Below are positions 1-16,300 of a stretch of DNA of 64,000 bases, piece after piece. Position numbers and translations under genes: made by a program. Position 1 is the first letter of the stretch. Every line of letters starts with the position of its first letter. The notes under the pieces were generated by a model. The model worked only from the letters and a program-made list of their open reading frames with translations, searched no databases and was not told the origin of the DNA. Source of the stretch: Brachyhypopomus gauderio (Eukaryota > Chordata > Actinopteri > Gymnotiformes > Hypopomidae). Location: assembly GCF_052324685.1 (NCBI RefSeq), contig NC_135218.1, positions 14,919,858-14,983,857 on the forward strand, in the 5' to 3' direction.

Positions 1-1615
1 GAACCTGTACTAGGCTGACTGTGTTTATAGTCTGGTAATGTTTGTTGTTAGTTGTTTTGTTTTGGGGTTTTTTTTTTCCTTTCCTGTTTGGCTCTGTTCC
101 TGTTCATGTCTTCCTGCTCTGTCCTTGGCAGCTGACATTGGATGAGGAGGACTGTGAAGTTCTTAAAACTGCATGGTGCAGTTCTTGCATACTCTCTGTG
201 CTGGGTCACCTATCACTTGGGGTCCACATGGCATAGGATAAGCTGGACATGCCCCTTTAAGAGCCCTCTGACAGTCTCATGGTGCTTGGGGAAAATCATA
301 ACAGGAAATGGATTCTCCTGGCTATCAGCATCTCGCATCTTAGGTTGCCTGAAGGACACAGCTGCATAATCAAGTCAGGACAGCGAGCTAAGTGCTCGCC
401 ATTGTGGACTTTCAGGAAACCAGGAGTACGTTTCACCCAGCGACGCGTTGATGCCAGATAGTCTTTCATTCTTCATGCTTGCTGTCTTATGATTTGACTG
501 ATAAAGGCGATGCATGTCCACGCCAGTGTGTGTGATATTGTCACTGTCTAACCCAACAGGATTGATGTTTGGGTGGGTGGGCCTGTTGGCAGTGCCAGAG
601 GTAGCATTGCACCAGAGCTTGTTACATGAAATGAATCCACAACTATGCTGCATCGCCAAGACGCTTGTTTTAGCTGCCATGGTGATAAATGATAAATCTG
701 TATTACACTTCAGTTCATAAACAAACAGCACCTTATATGTTTGTTTGGTGAACAGGAGAAACAAGTCTCTCATATCCAGTGGATTTGTGAGCTTATGTAT
801 AAGCAAACCAGGAACTTTTAAGTGTCCAAACACAACCTGAACGTTGTAGGCTGGTTTGCATTAATACAACAACATGCTTTCATCGTAGAGGTGCCTGACC
901 TTACTATCTTATTCACATTGTGCATATCACCCCTATATACAGACGTTTACTACTCATGACTACATGACTAAATCACAGGGGCATACTGAGGTGTTTATAT
1001 AGTGGAAACATTTTACCACTGTGCTTTTTACCAAGTGTGCTTCTGCCATTTTGTCCTGATATCCCACACCATTTGTCCTTCATCCAGTACTAGTGCTTCT
1101 GCCTCGTTTGTTAACACAACAGTGCCATGACATCACCGGTGTGAGTGGGGGGAGAACTAGCTACCTTCTCACGACGTGGGAGTGAGCAGATTAGAACCTT
1201 TTCAGATTGAAGAATGACATCAATAAACAAGTGAAGTCCCTTTTTTATATAAGGAAGTGTGGTACCTCCCACTATTGGAATAAACAGTCCACTCCTCCTG
1301 ACCATGTCAGTGTCGTTGCAGTCTGATGCTTAAGATGTACAGGTAGACACTGCTGCATGCTTTGGCATTCTTATACTTCTTTCCTTAGTGGGAGAACTGT
1401 TATAGGATATTCTTTAAATGAGCATAACATGAGTTTATGCCCTAGTTCTTCAGACATTTTGCATCAAGAGTCTTGAGTTCCTTAAATGTTTATATGTGCA
1501 TTTGTCTGTGTGTGACCTCGTGTGTGAGACTTCAATCACTCATGATACTGAATGTTAATTTTCTGAATTGTGAAATGTGACATATAATTGCTTTCATGAT
1601 GCAGCGTTACTCTGC

Positions 1616-1650
1616 ATTTCATACGGCATCAAGAAGATGCCGTATGAAAT
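1616..1650. repeat. perfect 15-bp inverted repeat
   Basis: Arms 1616-1630 and 1636-1650 are exact reverse complements around a 5-nt AAGAA loop. Their shared core is CATACGGCATC. No target duplication or longer terminal repeat is evident. Confidence 0.85.
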
Positions 1651-1694
1651 ATTAAAAGATATTAATGCTTTAGGCAGCCTTGCTTAACCCAAGC

Positions 1695-1716
1695 TTTTTT
1701 TTTTTTTTTTTTTTTT
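1695..1716. repeat. poly-T tract
   Basis: Uninterrupted T run upstream of the NOS1AP exon. Simple repeat; no other function visible. Confidence 0.9.
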
Positions 1717-1875
1717 GGAACGAATAAGCACCAGCAGTAAGATGGTGCTTGTTCAGCGAATTGTAGGAAGTTGTGCATCGCATGTCCTGCAGATATAGAG
1801 ACACCGCTCTCTCCCCAGTCTCGCTCCACAACACGGGAGCGTTTCAGTCCAAGCCCTCTCTCTGTGTTCCCGCAG

Positions 1876-3991
<2,116 letters not shown>

Positions 3992-6900
3992 CAGCCCGCC
4001 AGTGAAGCTAGCTGCGCCAGACATTCGTCCGTGTTGTAAGACTGAAAACACTTTAACGCCCTGCCTGTACTGCTGGTTCTCTGAGGCAGGTGTTTTAATC
4101 CTTTCGTGGGGTCTTGGTGCACAACCAAGTGTCATTTCACCACACAGTTCACCGGTAGTGCTGACTTTACAGTGAACATTAAACGTGGTGAGTTTCTGAA
4201 CGAGGTAAAAGTGCATTAATTTAGAATCTGCTTGCTACTGTCTGATCCTTGCAGTCTGTAAGAAGTAGTTATTAGGTATAGTTATTTTTGCAGAGATAAT
4301 TGTACATGGACCAAAACATTGTACAAGAAATTGTACAAGACATTTTATATATGCTTATCTAAAGGCTGTGATGTTAGTTTTGCAAATGCTGTGGTTTTGG
4401 TACTGCACAGAATAATGCATTGATAATGTAGTTCTCTCCACCTCCTGTGGAATTTGGGTCAATATAACATCTGGAATGCAACCACGTGGAAAATCAAGGG
4501 TGAGAAGGTCTTTGCTGGAGAACAGAAACATGTTCAGCTAATTAAGCCTTGAGAGTAGCAAGGCATCTAAACTCTTTGGATAAAGGAATCCAATTAGCCG
4601 GCCATCTGAGAAATGTCAGGCTCCATTGCTATTTGTCCTGTTATGTTATTATGATAACTTTCAGAGGTCCTGAGCAAAAATATATATTTTTGACATTTCA
4701 CAGCATTTGGTGTATTTATCCCCACTTTTTTTTCCAACCAGACCTTTTACTGAAAACAGCATAAGTGTGGGATGTCGGCCTCTCTGATGATCTGAGTAAC
4801 GTCTGAGATACGTGGCGTCCTTTTTCCTGTGTGCTCACACAGAGATGGTGTGTGCAAGCCCAGGCCGGCTGATGAACAGAGGAATAATGAATGGCAAATC
4901 AGCCTCGATTCACACTGTGTCAAGGGTGCAGCACTAGAAACAGCACTCCTGATGTTCAGAGTCCATAAGAATGATGCCTTCTTCCTCATTTAATACCTCA
5001 CTTTGGGCCAGCACAGAGTGGATTCCTCCTCGCTGTTCGAGGTCACACAAAACTATTTTATAGGATTATATTATGGCTGATCACAACAAAAAAAAAACAT
5101 TCCTGCTGGAGTGAAAAATGCAGTGGAGAAATGCATTTAGAGTTTCCAACAATCTATGTGTTTGGCTAGAAAGTGAAAATTCATTGCTTTTGTCCAGTCA
5201 GGTGTCCAACGTTTCAATAAACTCGCATAGTTAATAAGTAATGTAGTTAATAATTTATGATGAGTAAAAAGCCTAATACCTGTGAGCTTTGCTGTGCCCT
5301 CATCGTCATGGTGACCGGGTGTGTGTTAGGGTGCGGGACCAAGCGCTGATGTCCTGCCAGACTGCACAGTACGGGACCCCACCAAGGCAGCTGCAGCTCT
5401 GACCCAGCACATCAGGGCTTGCTGGCAGTGATGAAAAGTATCATCACTCTTGATTGCAGGAGAAACACTTTGGGTTGAAGTTTTGGTTATTTATTTATGT
5501 CTTTTGATACAATAAAAATCACTGAGAATCAGATGAAGCCAATTAAAGATGTGCTTTTTGTGGGTAAGAGAATGATGAACTGGTTCCAGTTCATGCTCTG
5601 AAGTTCGTTTTACTCTGAAGTTAACAAAGAAAGTTTATATACCTTGTCTGGACATGGCTGGCATTCTGCGTGCGCTCGATAAGCTCTGTAAATAAGACTT
5701 GTGCGAAGTGCAAGCCTGTATAATCGATAATCTCACTCAGATTGATGCTGCATTAAATGCTGGATGAGCTGGATATCTCTGGTGTTTCCCATGGAGATGA
5801 GCGTTCGAGCTTGGCTTCTGTTTCTGGTGCCGGGGATGAAGTGGTGTGTATTAATGTGGTCATGAACCTGCCAGTGGTCAAGGTGAGCAGAGGTGGTCAG
5901 CTGTGCATCTTCATTGGACTTCGAGTTAATTGTCAAGGATGCCTCTGCCATCTGTTACTTTTTGGAGGTACTTTTTGCCTGTTTTTTGCTACAGCCCGAC
6001 CTCATATGGTACATCTTCCCAGTTATTTACACATAGTTTTAGAACACTAGCAGGGCTTTGTGCATATAGTAACTGAAAGGCGATCATTACTTTTGAGTGA
6101 TATAGTACTGGTGATTATTAACTGTGATTGTGACATTACAGTACAGCACTGTGCACACTGCAGAAATGCAGATATGACCTGCACACATCATTATGCCGAG
6201 CGACTGTGGTTAGTCTGTGCATCCAGTCAGCATTCCTGTGATTCATTTGGTCTCCTGATATGTCTTGTTCTCTGTGAATAAGAATCCTTCATTGTGATGC
6301 AGCATGCATACAAGCAAATGGCACACATTAATTATGTCCTTTTGTGCCAACAATTATGATTTCAGGTAATTTACAATAAATTGTGAAGCCCTAAATTAGT
6401 TACCTTCTTGCTCCAATAGAGGAAAATGAGAAGTGTGCCGTTGTTGTTGGATAATGGGCTCCACTGCTTGATAGCTAATCAAACAGAGAAAGCAGGAGAC
6501 ATGGCAGAGTCAGCCTGACACAGCAGTGAGAGGACGGTCTATCATGTCTTCATTTCTTGTCGTTTCCAGGTTTTTTGATGGCATTACTGTGTAAGACATG
6601 GTTTGGAAAGTTGCCGGGGCAAGAACTGTAAGACATTTATGTTGCCTGGGTTACAAAGGGCCTTTTCAAAGATACAGTAAATAGGTTAGAAAATTATTAA
6701 AGGGAGGTGGATTTTTTTATGGGCCTTGTCTCATTAGTTTCTATCTTGGTAATTTTGTGCTCCAGACCAAAATGGCACGTTAGAGATGTGTCTGCAGAAA
6801 AGCATCGTCAGAACGTCCAGAGGGTTTTCACTTTTAGCTTCGCAGTCACATTGAAGAATCACTGTTTCACCCACACACTTTTTCACTGAGGCAAGCTGCT

Positions 6901-7962
6901 GGGCTTGTTTAAGCCCAGTTTCCTTTTCTCTGGGGCAAGAGGTTGCTGCCTCTGCATAGAGACTGGTAACCACACACCTCCCTCCCAGGTCTAAAGAATG
7001 AAGCCACTTCAGGGTCAGGCACTTGAAAAGGCTGTGTCTACCTAGAAGCTTGTGTCTGCTTTAAAGTTTAAAGTGTTTGTTTTGAGTAATGTAAAGATGT
7101 TTCAAGTTGTTACACAAGCTGTCATGCTGCATGATCTACATATATTTTCTCAAATGAGACGAAAGCCTTTCTAACAAAACAGTTACTTTATTGGTTTCTG
7201 CTCCATTTTTCTTTTCTAGAATGTACCAGACAGTCAATTGCAAACAGAATCTCAGTCTCAGTCCACCTGAAGGAAATGTGCACAATGTCATGTTGCATAA
7301 GCCAGAATTCACTGACATCAATGGGGCGAATCATGTAATGAATTATTGATTTGATGTTAGAAGAAAGCGGAGGTGTTCAGGCACGTCTAGCGAGGCGGTG
7401 TCCTCTGGGAGTTCTCCCACTCCTCTGGGGGTTCTGACCTCTCTCAACCAGGCATGTCTTTGTCCTGGTGCACTTCCTCATCCGTCGTGTCCTGCATCCT
7501 GCTGTATCCGTGTTCAACCAAAGTACATCTCTTCAGTGGTGTGAGTTCGTGGTCCTGTTGGGTGACGTTACAGATGTCTATAATCACAAAGACGTCTGAG
7601 CAGAAGGAGTTTATTTTCCAGATAGCTCTTCAGGGGTGGGGAGGGGCAGAGGTGGGCCAAAGGCCTGATGGGGCAGAGTCACTGTCTTCATAATCTCATT
7701 ATAAGCTCATGATGGAGTACCCACGATGACCTTGTGACCCCATCTGGCCTAGACCTAGCTGTATTTCGCTAAATGTCATAACACAATTTTAGTGCCCCGC
7801 CCACCCCACCCCCCACCCAGAGGACATGCAAGTTAAAGATTCATATGCACGACGAGACTCCTAGTGAAATATTGATGTTTGACCCAGCTCTGCCCAGCCT
7901 GGGTATCCATTAGGCCAGTCACCGTGGTGAGAAGCATTCCTGTTGTTTTCCCCCTGGGAGTG

Positions 7963-8066
<104 letters not shown>

Positions 8067-8205
8067 TCCCACAACCACTGTGGTATATTGATCAAGGCCC
8101 TTGCATAAAATAAGCATCACTTTACAACCTAATAGTGACAAAAATTAATAATACTGTTTGGGTTTGTTATTCATTTAAGCCTAATTGGTTCTAGATATAT
8201 CTTCT

Positions 8206-8208
<3 letters not shown>

Positions 8209-8246
<38 letters not shown>
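8209..8246. repeat. poly-T tract
   Basis: Near-pure T run of about 38 nt. No retroposed body is recognisable on either side. Confidence 0.9.
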
Positions 8247-11120
8247 CCTTATTGGAAATCGAAGTGCTCTTTACCTACAGGTTAAGAGGGTCACTGTAAA
8301 TTCACATTGAAAGCTTTCAGAGATTAGTCAGTGTAATAACCCTGGCCATCTTGTTTGCATACATTGTCTAATATGGGTTGGCCAAAGAGGATCTAAAAAC
8401 ATTAGGTCACTATTGAACTCGGAGGCTGTGTGAGAGCAGAGCTGCAGACTGATGGCTTGGTGTAATGGGGATGACTGGCCAGGTTGTCTGAGTGTGACCT
8501 GACCAGGGACGAATGCTAACGGGGCGTCCTGCAGTGCTTACCCCCCAGCTGTGGGTCACTGTGGCAACCCAGGTGTCCTGGGGGAGTGTGTTTCATGTCC
8601 TAACTTTTCCATTGTGCTTAGTTATACTGCAGCCATTGTAGCCAATGTCTATAGGGGTGGAAAACGCACTCGTGTCTAACTGGTCACTGATTTTACTTTG
8701 GCTCAATAAAACCTTATTTTCTTGCTACACTTTTCTGCTTTTGATTCTCTGTTTCTTTGTGACCTTGTAAAGCTTGGCAATAATCTTAAAATCAAACTTT
8801 CAAAATGCAACAATACAGACTGCAATTATTAATAAATACATAGCCTTAACAATATCAAGCAAATGGCACCGTGAGACCATCATGACAGGGCCGTCACCTA
8901 TTGGCTGAAGCGGCATTCCTGCCCAGATGCTGCCCATATGCTTTGAGATTTACTTTCTAATCATCCTGTATTGCTCCGTCCCTTGACCAGCCAATCATCT
9001 GTCATAAGCAGTGGCCCCCGTGGGACTCCTGCTTACACTGTCCAGCTGCAGTTTGTTCCAGAGGTCGCACCCCACGAGGAGAGATCAGGAGAAGCCGGGG
9101 GCTTGTAAATAAGCCCAGAGGAAGTCTTGCCAGCCGGTGGCCCTGACTACTGGGCCGGAGCCTGCAGTAGAAACACCGCCAAGAGTGGCAGGATCAGACT
9201 GCTGCCCACCAGGCTCTGGGGGAGAGGAGTTCCTGCCGGCCAGACAAGGCGGTTCTCTGCTGTCCTTCACTACCTTTGTCTCTGTCACACGTACTCACTC
9301 TCTCAATCCTAAGGTGCTTAATCCTTCCAAAAAAGAGCTCTCCCCCACACACCTACTGCTCCTCTCTTCCTCTCTCTCCATCTCTCCGTCTCTCCCCCAG
9401 CCCATCCACGGGTCTTCACACAGCCCTCTCCCTCTATTCTTTGTAAGTATTAAAAGGTTAGAAGAACGACAGCTCTTTAACTTCGTTAAATCCCACAGAA
9501 CCGCGCAAACAATAGATGAAAAGTGCCAGGCTCCATCTGAACCAGTTTACAAAGCCAACCAGCAGTGTGGTTCGGCCATCAGAGGCATGCTTCCTGAGGT
9601 CACGACTCTGAGCAAGGGAAAGTGTTTACACTTGAAACACTCTGCAGAAGGGAGCGAGGCAGTAACCCAGCTTTGCATGGGCTCTGAACATGAGTGCATA
9701 TGAGATGCAGCTTTGGCAGAGCCTGAGGAATCAACTTCAGAAGACAAGAAACTGGTTAGTAGCAATACTGTGTAAACAGAAGTACAGCACTTTCAGGGTT
9801 TAATTCGGGTTTTGGGATGTTCTTATGTTTGCTTTACCTTATAATTTGTAAGTGATGGCTAAAATGTAATTAAAAAAATGAAGAAAAAAAAAGAAAGCTC
9901 ACACCAATCCCAAGCTGCCTTGATTGTTTTTATGTAAGACGGTTGTCTGTTCATCTTAAATGTTTTTGTTTTGTGGATGTTCTTTTGGTTTTTGGTAAAT
10001 AGCAAAGTAATTTTATTTCTTTTCTGTTTGCATAAAAAGCGCAGGAGTTTGTACGAAAGGGCTGTGCGGAGCTCTTCATCATGCAAATGTTTCTCTTTTA
10101 TATTTGCCTGGTCTGCCCATTCAAATATTTTTATAGCATTTCTGTGAGTCTTCTGACAAATATTTGCATAGCCTGACATGGTTTGGTACAGAGCCTCCTG
10201 CAGTCTAGAGTATCCTTAACAAAATAGCATCACACATGTTTGCAGGAACTTGTTCTCAATGAGGAACTGGGTAAACTAATCAGAATGCTTTCTCTATCCT
10301 GGCCCACATCATGCAGCAAACAGTTAAAGTAGCTCAGGATAAGAACCTGAGAATTACAGCTGCGTCGGACAACCTCTGTGCATTAGAGCCGCATGAATAC
10401 ACGCTGTCTGGTTCCTGGCCGACTTCTAACATGGAGAAGTGTAGTGGAGCTGGAATGGCGGGTCTTTTTGTCAGAATCTCACAGTCCTTTTGCTATGACA
10501 CATTTTTTCTTCTGCATTGAGCCTCCGTTCTGTGGCTGTGTGAGGCGCACTAGAGGCAGGCCTTTGAATCGTAACCGTTTCACATTTTGAACAACAGAGC
10601 TGTATACGGGTAAAGTGTCTGCGTGGGTGTTGTACCTGTGCAGGTAAAAATGTTGATGTGTTTTAAAGTGTGTGCATTTGTGTGATTATTAAGACATGTC
10701 CTGTATGTCTCACCAAATGCTTTCCGAGAAATAATGTTCTGAGGTAAGACGCATCCTGCTCATACGTGTTTATTATTGTTGCCATGACTTTGTGGGTGGA
10801 CTTTGTTGTGAACATTAATGCATGTGTGTGTGCTTTTATGCTGTCTTGCCATTGTAGTGTGGTTCACTCTCATATTGCATTTGTATGAATATCATAGTGT
10901 AAATTCCTCTGCTGCAGTGTTTGCTATCGTTGTCATGGGCCTTCTAAGTAATGACCCTTGAAATCCTCTATAAATGTCTTCTCACCTCCCAAACGTTTAA
11001 AAATATTGGGAACCTTTAACAGCGTGCTAGGTCTTACAAATCCATTGTGTTTGTAGAATAGCACCGCTCACAAAAGCGTGCTCAAAGAATTTATCTGTGC
11101 TCTGCTTCTCCTGTCTGCAG

Positions 11121-13338
11121 TCGACCAAAGCCTGTTTGAGAACTCCAGTGCTGCTGAGCAGCTGCGGCAGGGCTCCAGGAGGGGTTCTGGCTCGGCCCGC
11201 CGTGCCGGTGGGGGCGGCCCGTCCGGAGGCCCGGACTCCCCCAGCCCCGCAGGCCAGAAGAGTGGCGGCAGCAGCCAGCACCTCAAGAACCTGGGCAAAG
11301 CTGTCGGAGCCAAGGTGACGGACCTGCTGCGTCGCAGGGACCCCAGCAGCCTGGGAGACATCGGGGTCACCGAGGTCAACAAGAACGTGGACCTGATGTG
11401 GTCCAGCCTGGCGGACATGGGATGCAGCACGGCTGGCAGCAGGTACGGCGGGACGCGCGCGGGACACGCGCGGACCACGCGGTGTACATGTGTGATCTGA
11501 ACACTGACATTGAGGATCGTTCTAGCCGTTTCATTATAACCGCAGCCTGAAATGCTTCCGCCAAATAAAAGTTGGTAGAAAGCCGTTAGCAGAAAGCTCA
11601 GCATGTATGCTCGAGTGTAACTGCTTGACTTGGGTCTCCTCGTGTTAGTGTTGGACACCGCTGCTGTGTCAGGATGCCCTCGTGTTGGTGCTTGGAGCTC
11701 TGCTTTGGAGATGGGGGGGTAGCATCACCCACAGAAAGCTTCAGGCAGCCATGCATAATATCCCAGAGAAGCTCTCTGCCAACATTATAAACACTCCTCA
11801 AGGGATCATGTGGGGGTGCTTTGTCTGACTTGCAAACTTTCATAATACTAACTTAACTAGTTGCCAAACAACCATTTATGTGTGCAGTCTAATGAGCACA
11901 TTACTCACTTTTATGTGCTCTTAGTTTGCATGGAGAGTTATATAGTGCCTGGACATTTTAATTACTTGAAATAAACCCTTTCTCAACAAATGATGAGATC
12001 CTGTATGACCATAGATTTCCAGTTTGTTGCTGCATGTGTCTCTCCATCCCCATTACATATGATCAATTGACCATGCAAACAGCAGTCTGCTTTATCACCA
12101 TAAGCAGAATGCATGTCCACAGGCTATGACTGCAACCCCCACATGTATAATGTGCTGCATTTACATTAATCTAAGTGTTTCTGACAAGGCCATTATTATA
12201 TTCATCACCATAAGTGCTAATTTTACTTTGATATTCTAGTCCTGCCTGTAATTTCAGCGTCTTATCCCTCATTACTAAGCATATTGGTTTATGCACAGGT
12301 TGAGGCAAACCTTTTCCCCTTTAACCAGGAATATAGACCCCCCCCCCAGAAGCAGGGCATTCTCATTTACAGCTCACCGCACCGGCCTCCTCACACTGCA
12401 AAAAGGCGGAAATGAAATGCAGTGTGATATTGCATTCCTGATTTAATCAAATCTGATCCATTTCAGGATTCATCTGGCCTCATATAAGAAAGACAAGCTT
12501 TTTGGAGTGGTGCCTCTTCAGATTGTACAGAATCACAAGTGTAGTAAAAGTTCGGTCAGATGGACAGGTTATTTATGCATGATGGTTATGCAGCCCCGCT
12601 GTATAAGGCTGGGTGGACCTCAGTGTTTTACCTTCTGTCTTCAGCATTTCCTCTTCTATCCTCAATTCACTACTCATTTTCGCTATGTCTCAAGCATATT
12701 TTCTTCTCTTTCTCAGTCATACTTCCTTGGACCCCTTCCCTCGCCTGGACCCACCCCCTCCCACCAACAAGAAACGTCTTCCTCGGGCTCTGAAGACCAC
12801 TCAGGATATGATGATCTCCTCTGACCCAGTGGTGGCCTCCCCCGAGATGTCTGACTCCTCGTTGCTCTCCTCCCCAGATAAGATCCATCTCGTATCGACA
12901 GGAAAGGTCCAGGAGCACCCCAAAGCCTGCCCTGAAGAGCCTAATCTGGAGTCAGTGACAGCATCAGGAACGGACAGTACTCTAGAAACCCAGCTAAGGA
13001 AGGAGAACAGATGGACAGTAAAACATCAGCCAACTAACATGGATCCTGTGCAGACCACAGATGGACTGGAAGAATCTGAAGCTGTGGGTGAAGACCAGTC
13101 ACAGCTGCAACTCTCAGTTCCAGACCTCATCCACAAGGATAACCTGGACCTGAAGCAGAAACTGGCAGACTGTGAGGCCAGGATGGCTTCTACGCCGTGT
13201 CCGGGGAAAGGGAGCTGTCGCATCAGCGTGAGTGAAGGTGATCTTCTTGAGAACGGCTCTGTGGACTTCAAGACCTCCACGAGAATGTCCAGCGTGGAGA
13301 ATGAGGAACCCCATCCAGACTTGCTATCGTTTGAGTAG
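11121..13338 (+). CDS. c1orf226: C1orf226 homologue, two coding exons (5' part missing or shared)
   Basis: Function unknown. Exon 1 is 11121-11442 (after CTGCAG, before GTACGG) and holds the conserved core [20 protein letters not shown], then [15 protein letters not shown]. Exon 2 is 12717-13338 (after TTTCTCAG), phase 2, and starts with FPRLDPPPP and [17 protein letters not shown], both strongly like human C1orf226. The tail is acidic and poorly conserved and ends at TAG 13336-13338. Together they encode about 313 residues. Exon 1 opens in phase 1 and has no ATG before its conserved core: where the human protein starts MFEN this fish has LFEN with CTG. The first residues must therefore come from an upstream exon. 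It follows NOS1AP in the same direction, as in human, and its acceptor phase fits the penultimate NOS1AP exon. Confidence 0.88.
11443..12716 (+). other. C1orf226-homologue intron
   Basis: GTACGG donor and TTTCTCAG acceptor. It has a short poly-C run near 12340. Nothing else recognised. Confidence 0.8.
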
Positions 13339-16300
13339 CTCCTCTTAACATGCTTGAAGACAGTGTCAGGACATGTCTGAGGACAGTTTCAGTAAATCAT
13401 TCCCAAACAACCTAGTTCCCATTCCAGGTGTAATAGTGAAGGGGTTCTTCTGGAGAGTTCTTCTTCTCCACTCCATGAAATTATATGACTGGGGCTGAAG
13501 CTTCTGTAAGCTCTTCTACAAACGCTGTTAAAAAAAAAAAAAAAAAAAAAACAAAAAAAAAAAAACAAAAGAAAAACAAAAAATCTGTATGCCATACACA
13601 AACTGGATTTGTCTTCACAGTCTTTCACTGAACCAGAGTTTATGGATTACATTGTGCTAATTATCACCACAGATATATTCTGACAATTTTATAGCTCTAA
13701 TGTTTTTTAAGAAAAATAACTAATTTAGATTTGATATAATTTACTGTCAGTATATAATTTGTCAATACTTTTAGCCTTTTCAGAGAGTATTTTTATGTAT
13801 TTTGTACTTAGTTTTAAACCAGATGCTCATGAGTAGAAACCAAAGTGAGTGCATTTGATATGCTGCAGATGGCTTTTTATATAATTACCGTCTTGCTCCA
13901 CTCTAAATTCTTTCAACTAGTAGCCACCAAAGCTACTAACTCAGCCTTCTGTGAAAGTCCCGATTCCCTTTGTAAGCGCAAGACAGCTGGACATGGTCAA
14001 ACATTAGAATGGGTTAAAAGCATGATGGCGGTGCTTTGTGTTTTGCTTTTCGACGGTGATTGTAGTCGTGCGGGACACACGTCTGACAGGGAGATGTGCA
14101 CGAGCGGTTCACTCGCAACATGCTCAGTGACTGAGAGCACAGGCAGGGACTATAGGAGCTGGATTCCTGAAGAATAGAAGAGCCTCTGTTAAGGTATTCA
14201 CTCCTCTAAAAGACACGTGGAGCCTGATCAGCATACCGATGACTCCTCGTGGCGGCACCGCGTACGTTGGGCATGCCTGCGGCCGTGTGGAAGGGTCATT
14301 TGGCCCATCTGATCTTCCACTTTTCTTATTCGCGAGTCAAATAGCAGGTATTAGAGTGTTACTGAAGCATGGCCTAGGCTGCAGCGGGCCTGGTCACCAG
14401 AGAGGACATGTAAAGTAGGACCGAAGGACGCACAGAGGCGGGCTGCACTCCAAACCGAAAACCTCAGACCAGGTCTGGCAACTCAACAGGATTTGCATCC
14501 AAAAGCTTATAGGAATGCTTAGTAGCTCTGAATTTGTCATGGCGATAATCGTCAAAGAGATGGCACGTTTGCAGAATGGGAATAATGAGGCTTCTGTCAG
14601 TGGAAAGATAAGAATGTGTTTCGAGATCCAGCAGAACGGACCATTTTTTTGTTTGTTTTTTTTTTTACATTGTGGACTACATGGCGATTTTCACACTCTT
14701 CTACATGTATGCATGTATACACACTACTATATGTAGTGTGCATGCATTGTGTAATATACACTACACAAAAAATGTTTACATGGGTAATTTTACAATAAAG
14801 AGGACTTGTGCAATTGCAACAAGTATAAAGTGGATGCACAGAAGTGTCAGTTAAGTTCATTGTTCAAGGTAAATGATGTATTCTTCAGTTCAGATAGTAC
14901 ATCAAAATAATGAGTGCTATTTATCTTATTGTAATATAACATCTCATCACATGCCTTACATTTCATTGTTTTACTGATGTAGAAATTACAGCTACAGTAT
15001 AAACGTACTTGTCGCAGAGTTCTGTCCATGAGAATGTGTTAACAGTAAAAGAACAGATACAGTGTAGAGAAGCACAACGGTCATTGTGTAGCCAGTTGTA
15101 TTAATGCTGACCACTCAATACAAATTGTACTGGGTCATGAAATGTGAAGTAAAAATGTTTTATTTTATGGAGTATTTTATGATCCCTTTAAAAGTGCTAT
15201 GTATATATGTATTTGGGAAAATCACCCCAAAGGAAAACCAAGACTTGTCTTGTGCTCTGTTAACTTTATTATACTGTTTTAAAGATGACGTTTTAGTGAG
15301 TTGTGATTAATTCTTGAAGATGTTTGTAAAAATGAATTTTTGTCATTTATTTTTATTTAGCAAAATTGGCCGCTTGTAAACATGCCGGTTCTCTGTGGTC
15401 TGATCACTTCAACAATGTTCGGGAAATGAAGGAAGAAAAGATTTATAGTAATGAAGGATTATTAAGTGCACTAGAATATTTTATGCACACAAGTGGTTGT
15501 TTTTATATTAAAGGTTTATTCCCCCTCTAAATTAAGCTTCTGTGTATTCATGGTGTAATTTTCTTACATCTGCTTCAGAAACTGAAATGGTTTAGATACC
15601 TCTGTGTGATCTGAAACTGACATTGGTGGAATAATGATGTCCACAGCAGACAGCGCTTGATTTCACTATCTAAAAAGACTGGCAGTGTTTACTATATCTG
15701 GGTGTACTACATCTCTCTTCAGTGCTGTCATATAACATAAAGCCTTTTTTAAAAACAAGTTTTTTCTTTAAAGCAATTGCTAAATTACCTTGTAGAGGTA
15801 TCCAAGTTGATTTGATTTGGGCTTGATGTGAAAATGCCACATAGTCACAGTATGACTCAGCCTACAAATAAAATGCCAAGAAGAAATGCATGGACACAGA
15901 ATTGAGTGGCAGGTGAAGCCATGTTTATGTACTTGTGTAATGCAGGGGTAGAACAATTGCATGTATGCTAGATCTTTCACAGGAGAGAGGCTTAAAATGA
16001 AACATTTTCATGTAGTTTAATGAAACTTTAGTCTGAATAACAAAAGCACAAAATAAAGGAAATCAACAGTAATCAATAGTGAGTGGCTTCTAAAGCATGT
16101 AGAAAAGGTCATTATTGATAGTTTCAGATAACAGCCTTTAAAAAAAAAAGAAAACAGCTCAAATTTTACCTGTGCATCTAACAACAGCATTAAATCTTGT
16201 TTTGGAGAATAAATAAACACACACTTGGTTAATGAAACTAGGGAAATTGTCTTCATGCTCTGTTTTCTCCAGTAAGTGGCAGTCTGCCTGCCTATTTTAG

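Larger units (their letters stand above)
1..1875 (+). other. NOS1AP intron (partial)
   Basis: No coding exon is recognisable here. The stretch ends at the acceptor of the NOS1AP exon at 1876, so it is most simply the 3' part of a NOS1AP intron. It holds a 15-bp perfect hairpin (1616-1650) and a T tract (1695-1716). The open frames in it have no recognisable protein and no splice context. Confidence 0.6.
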
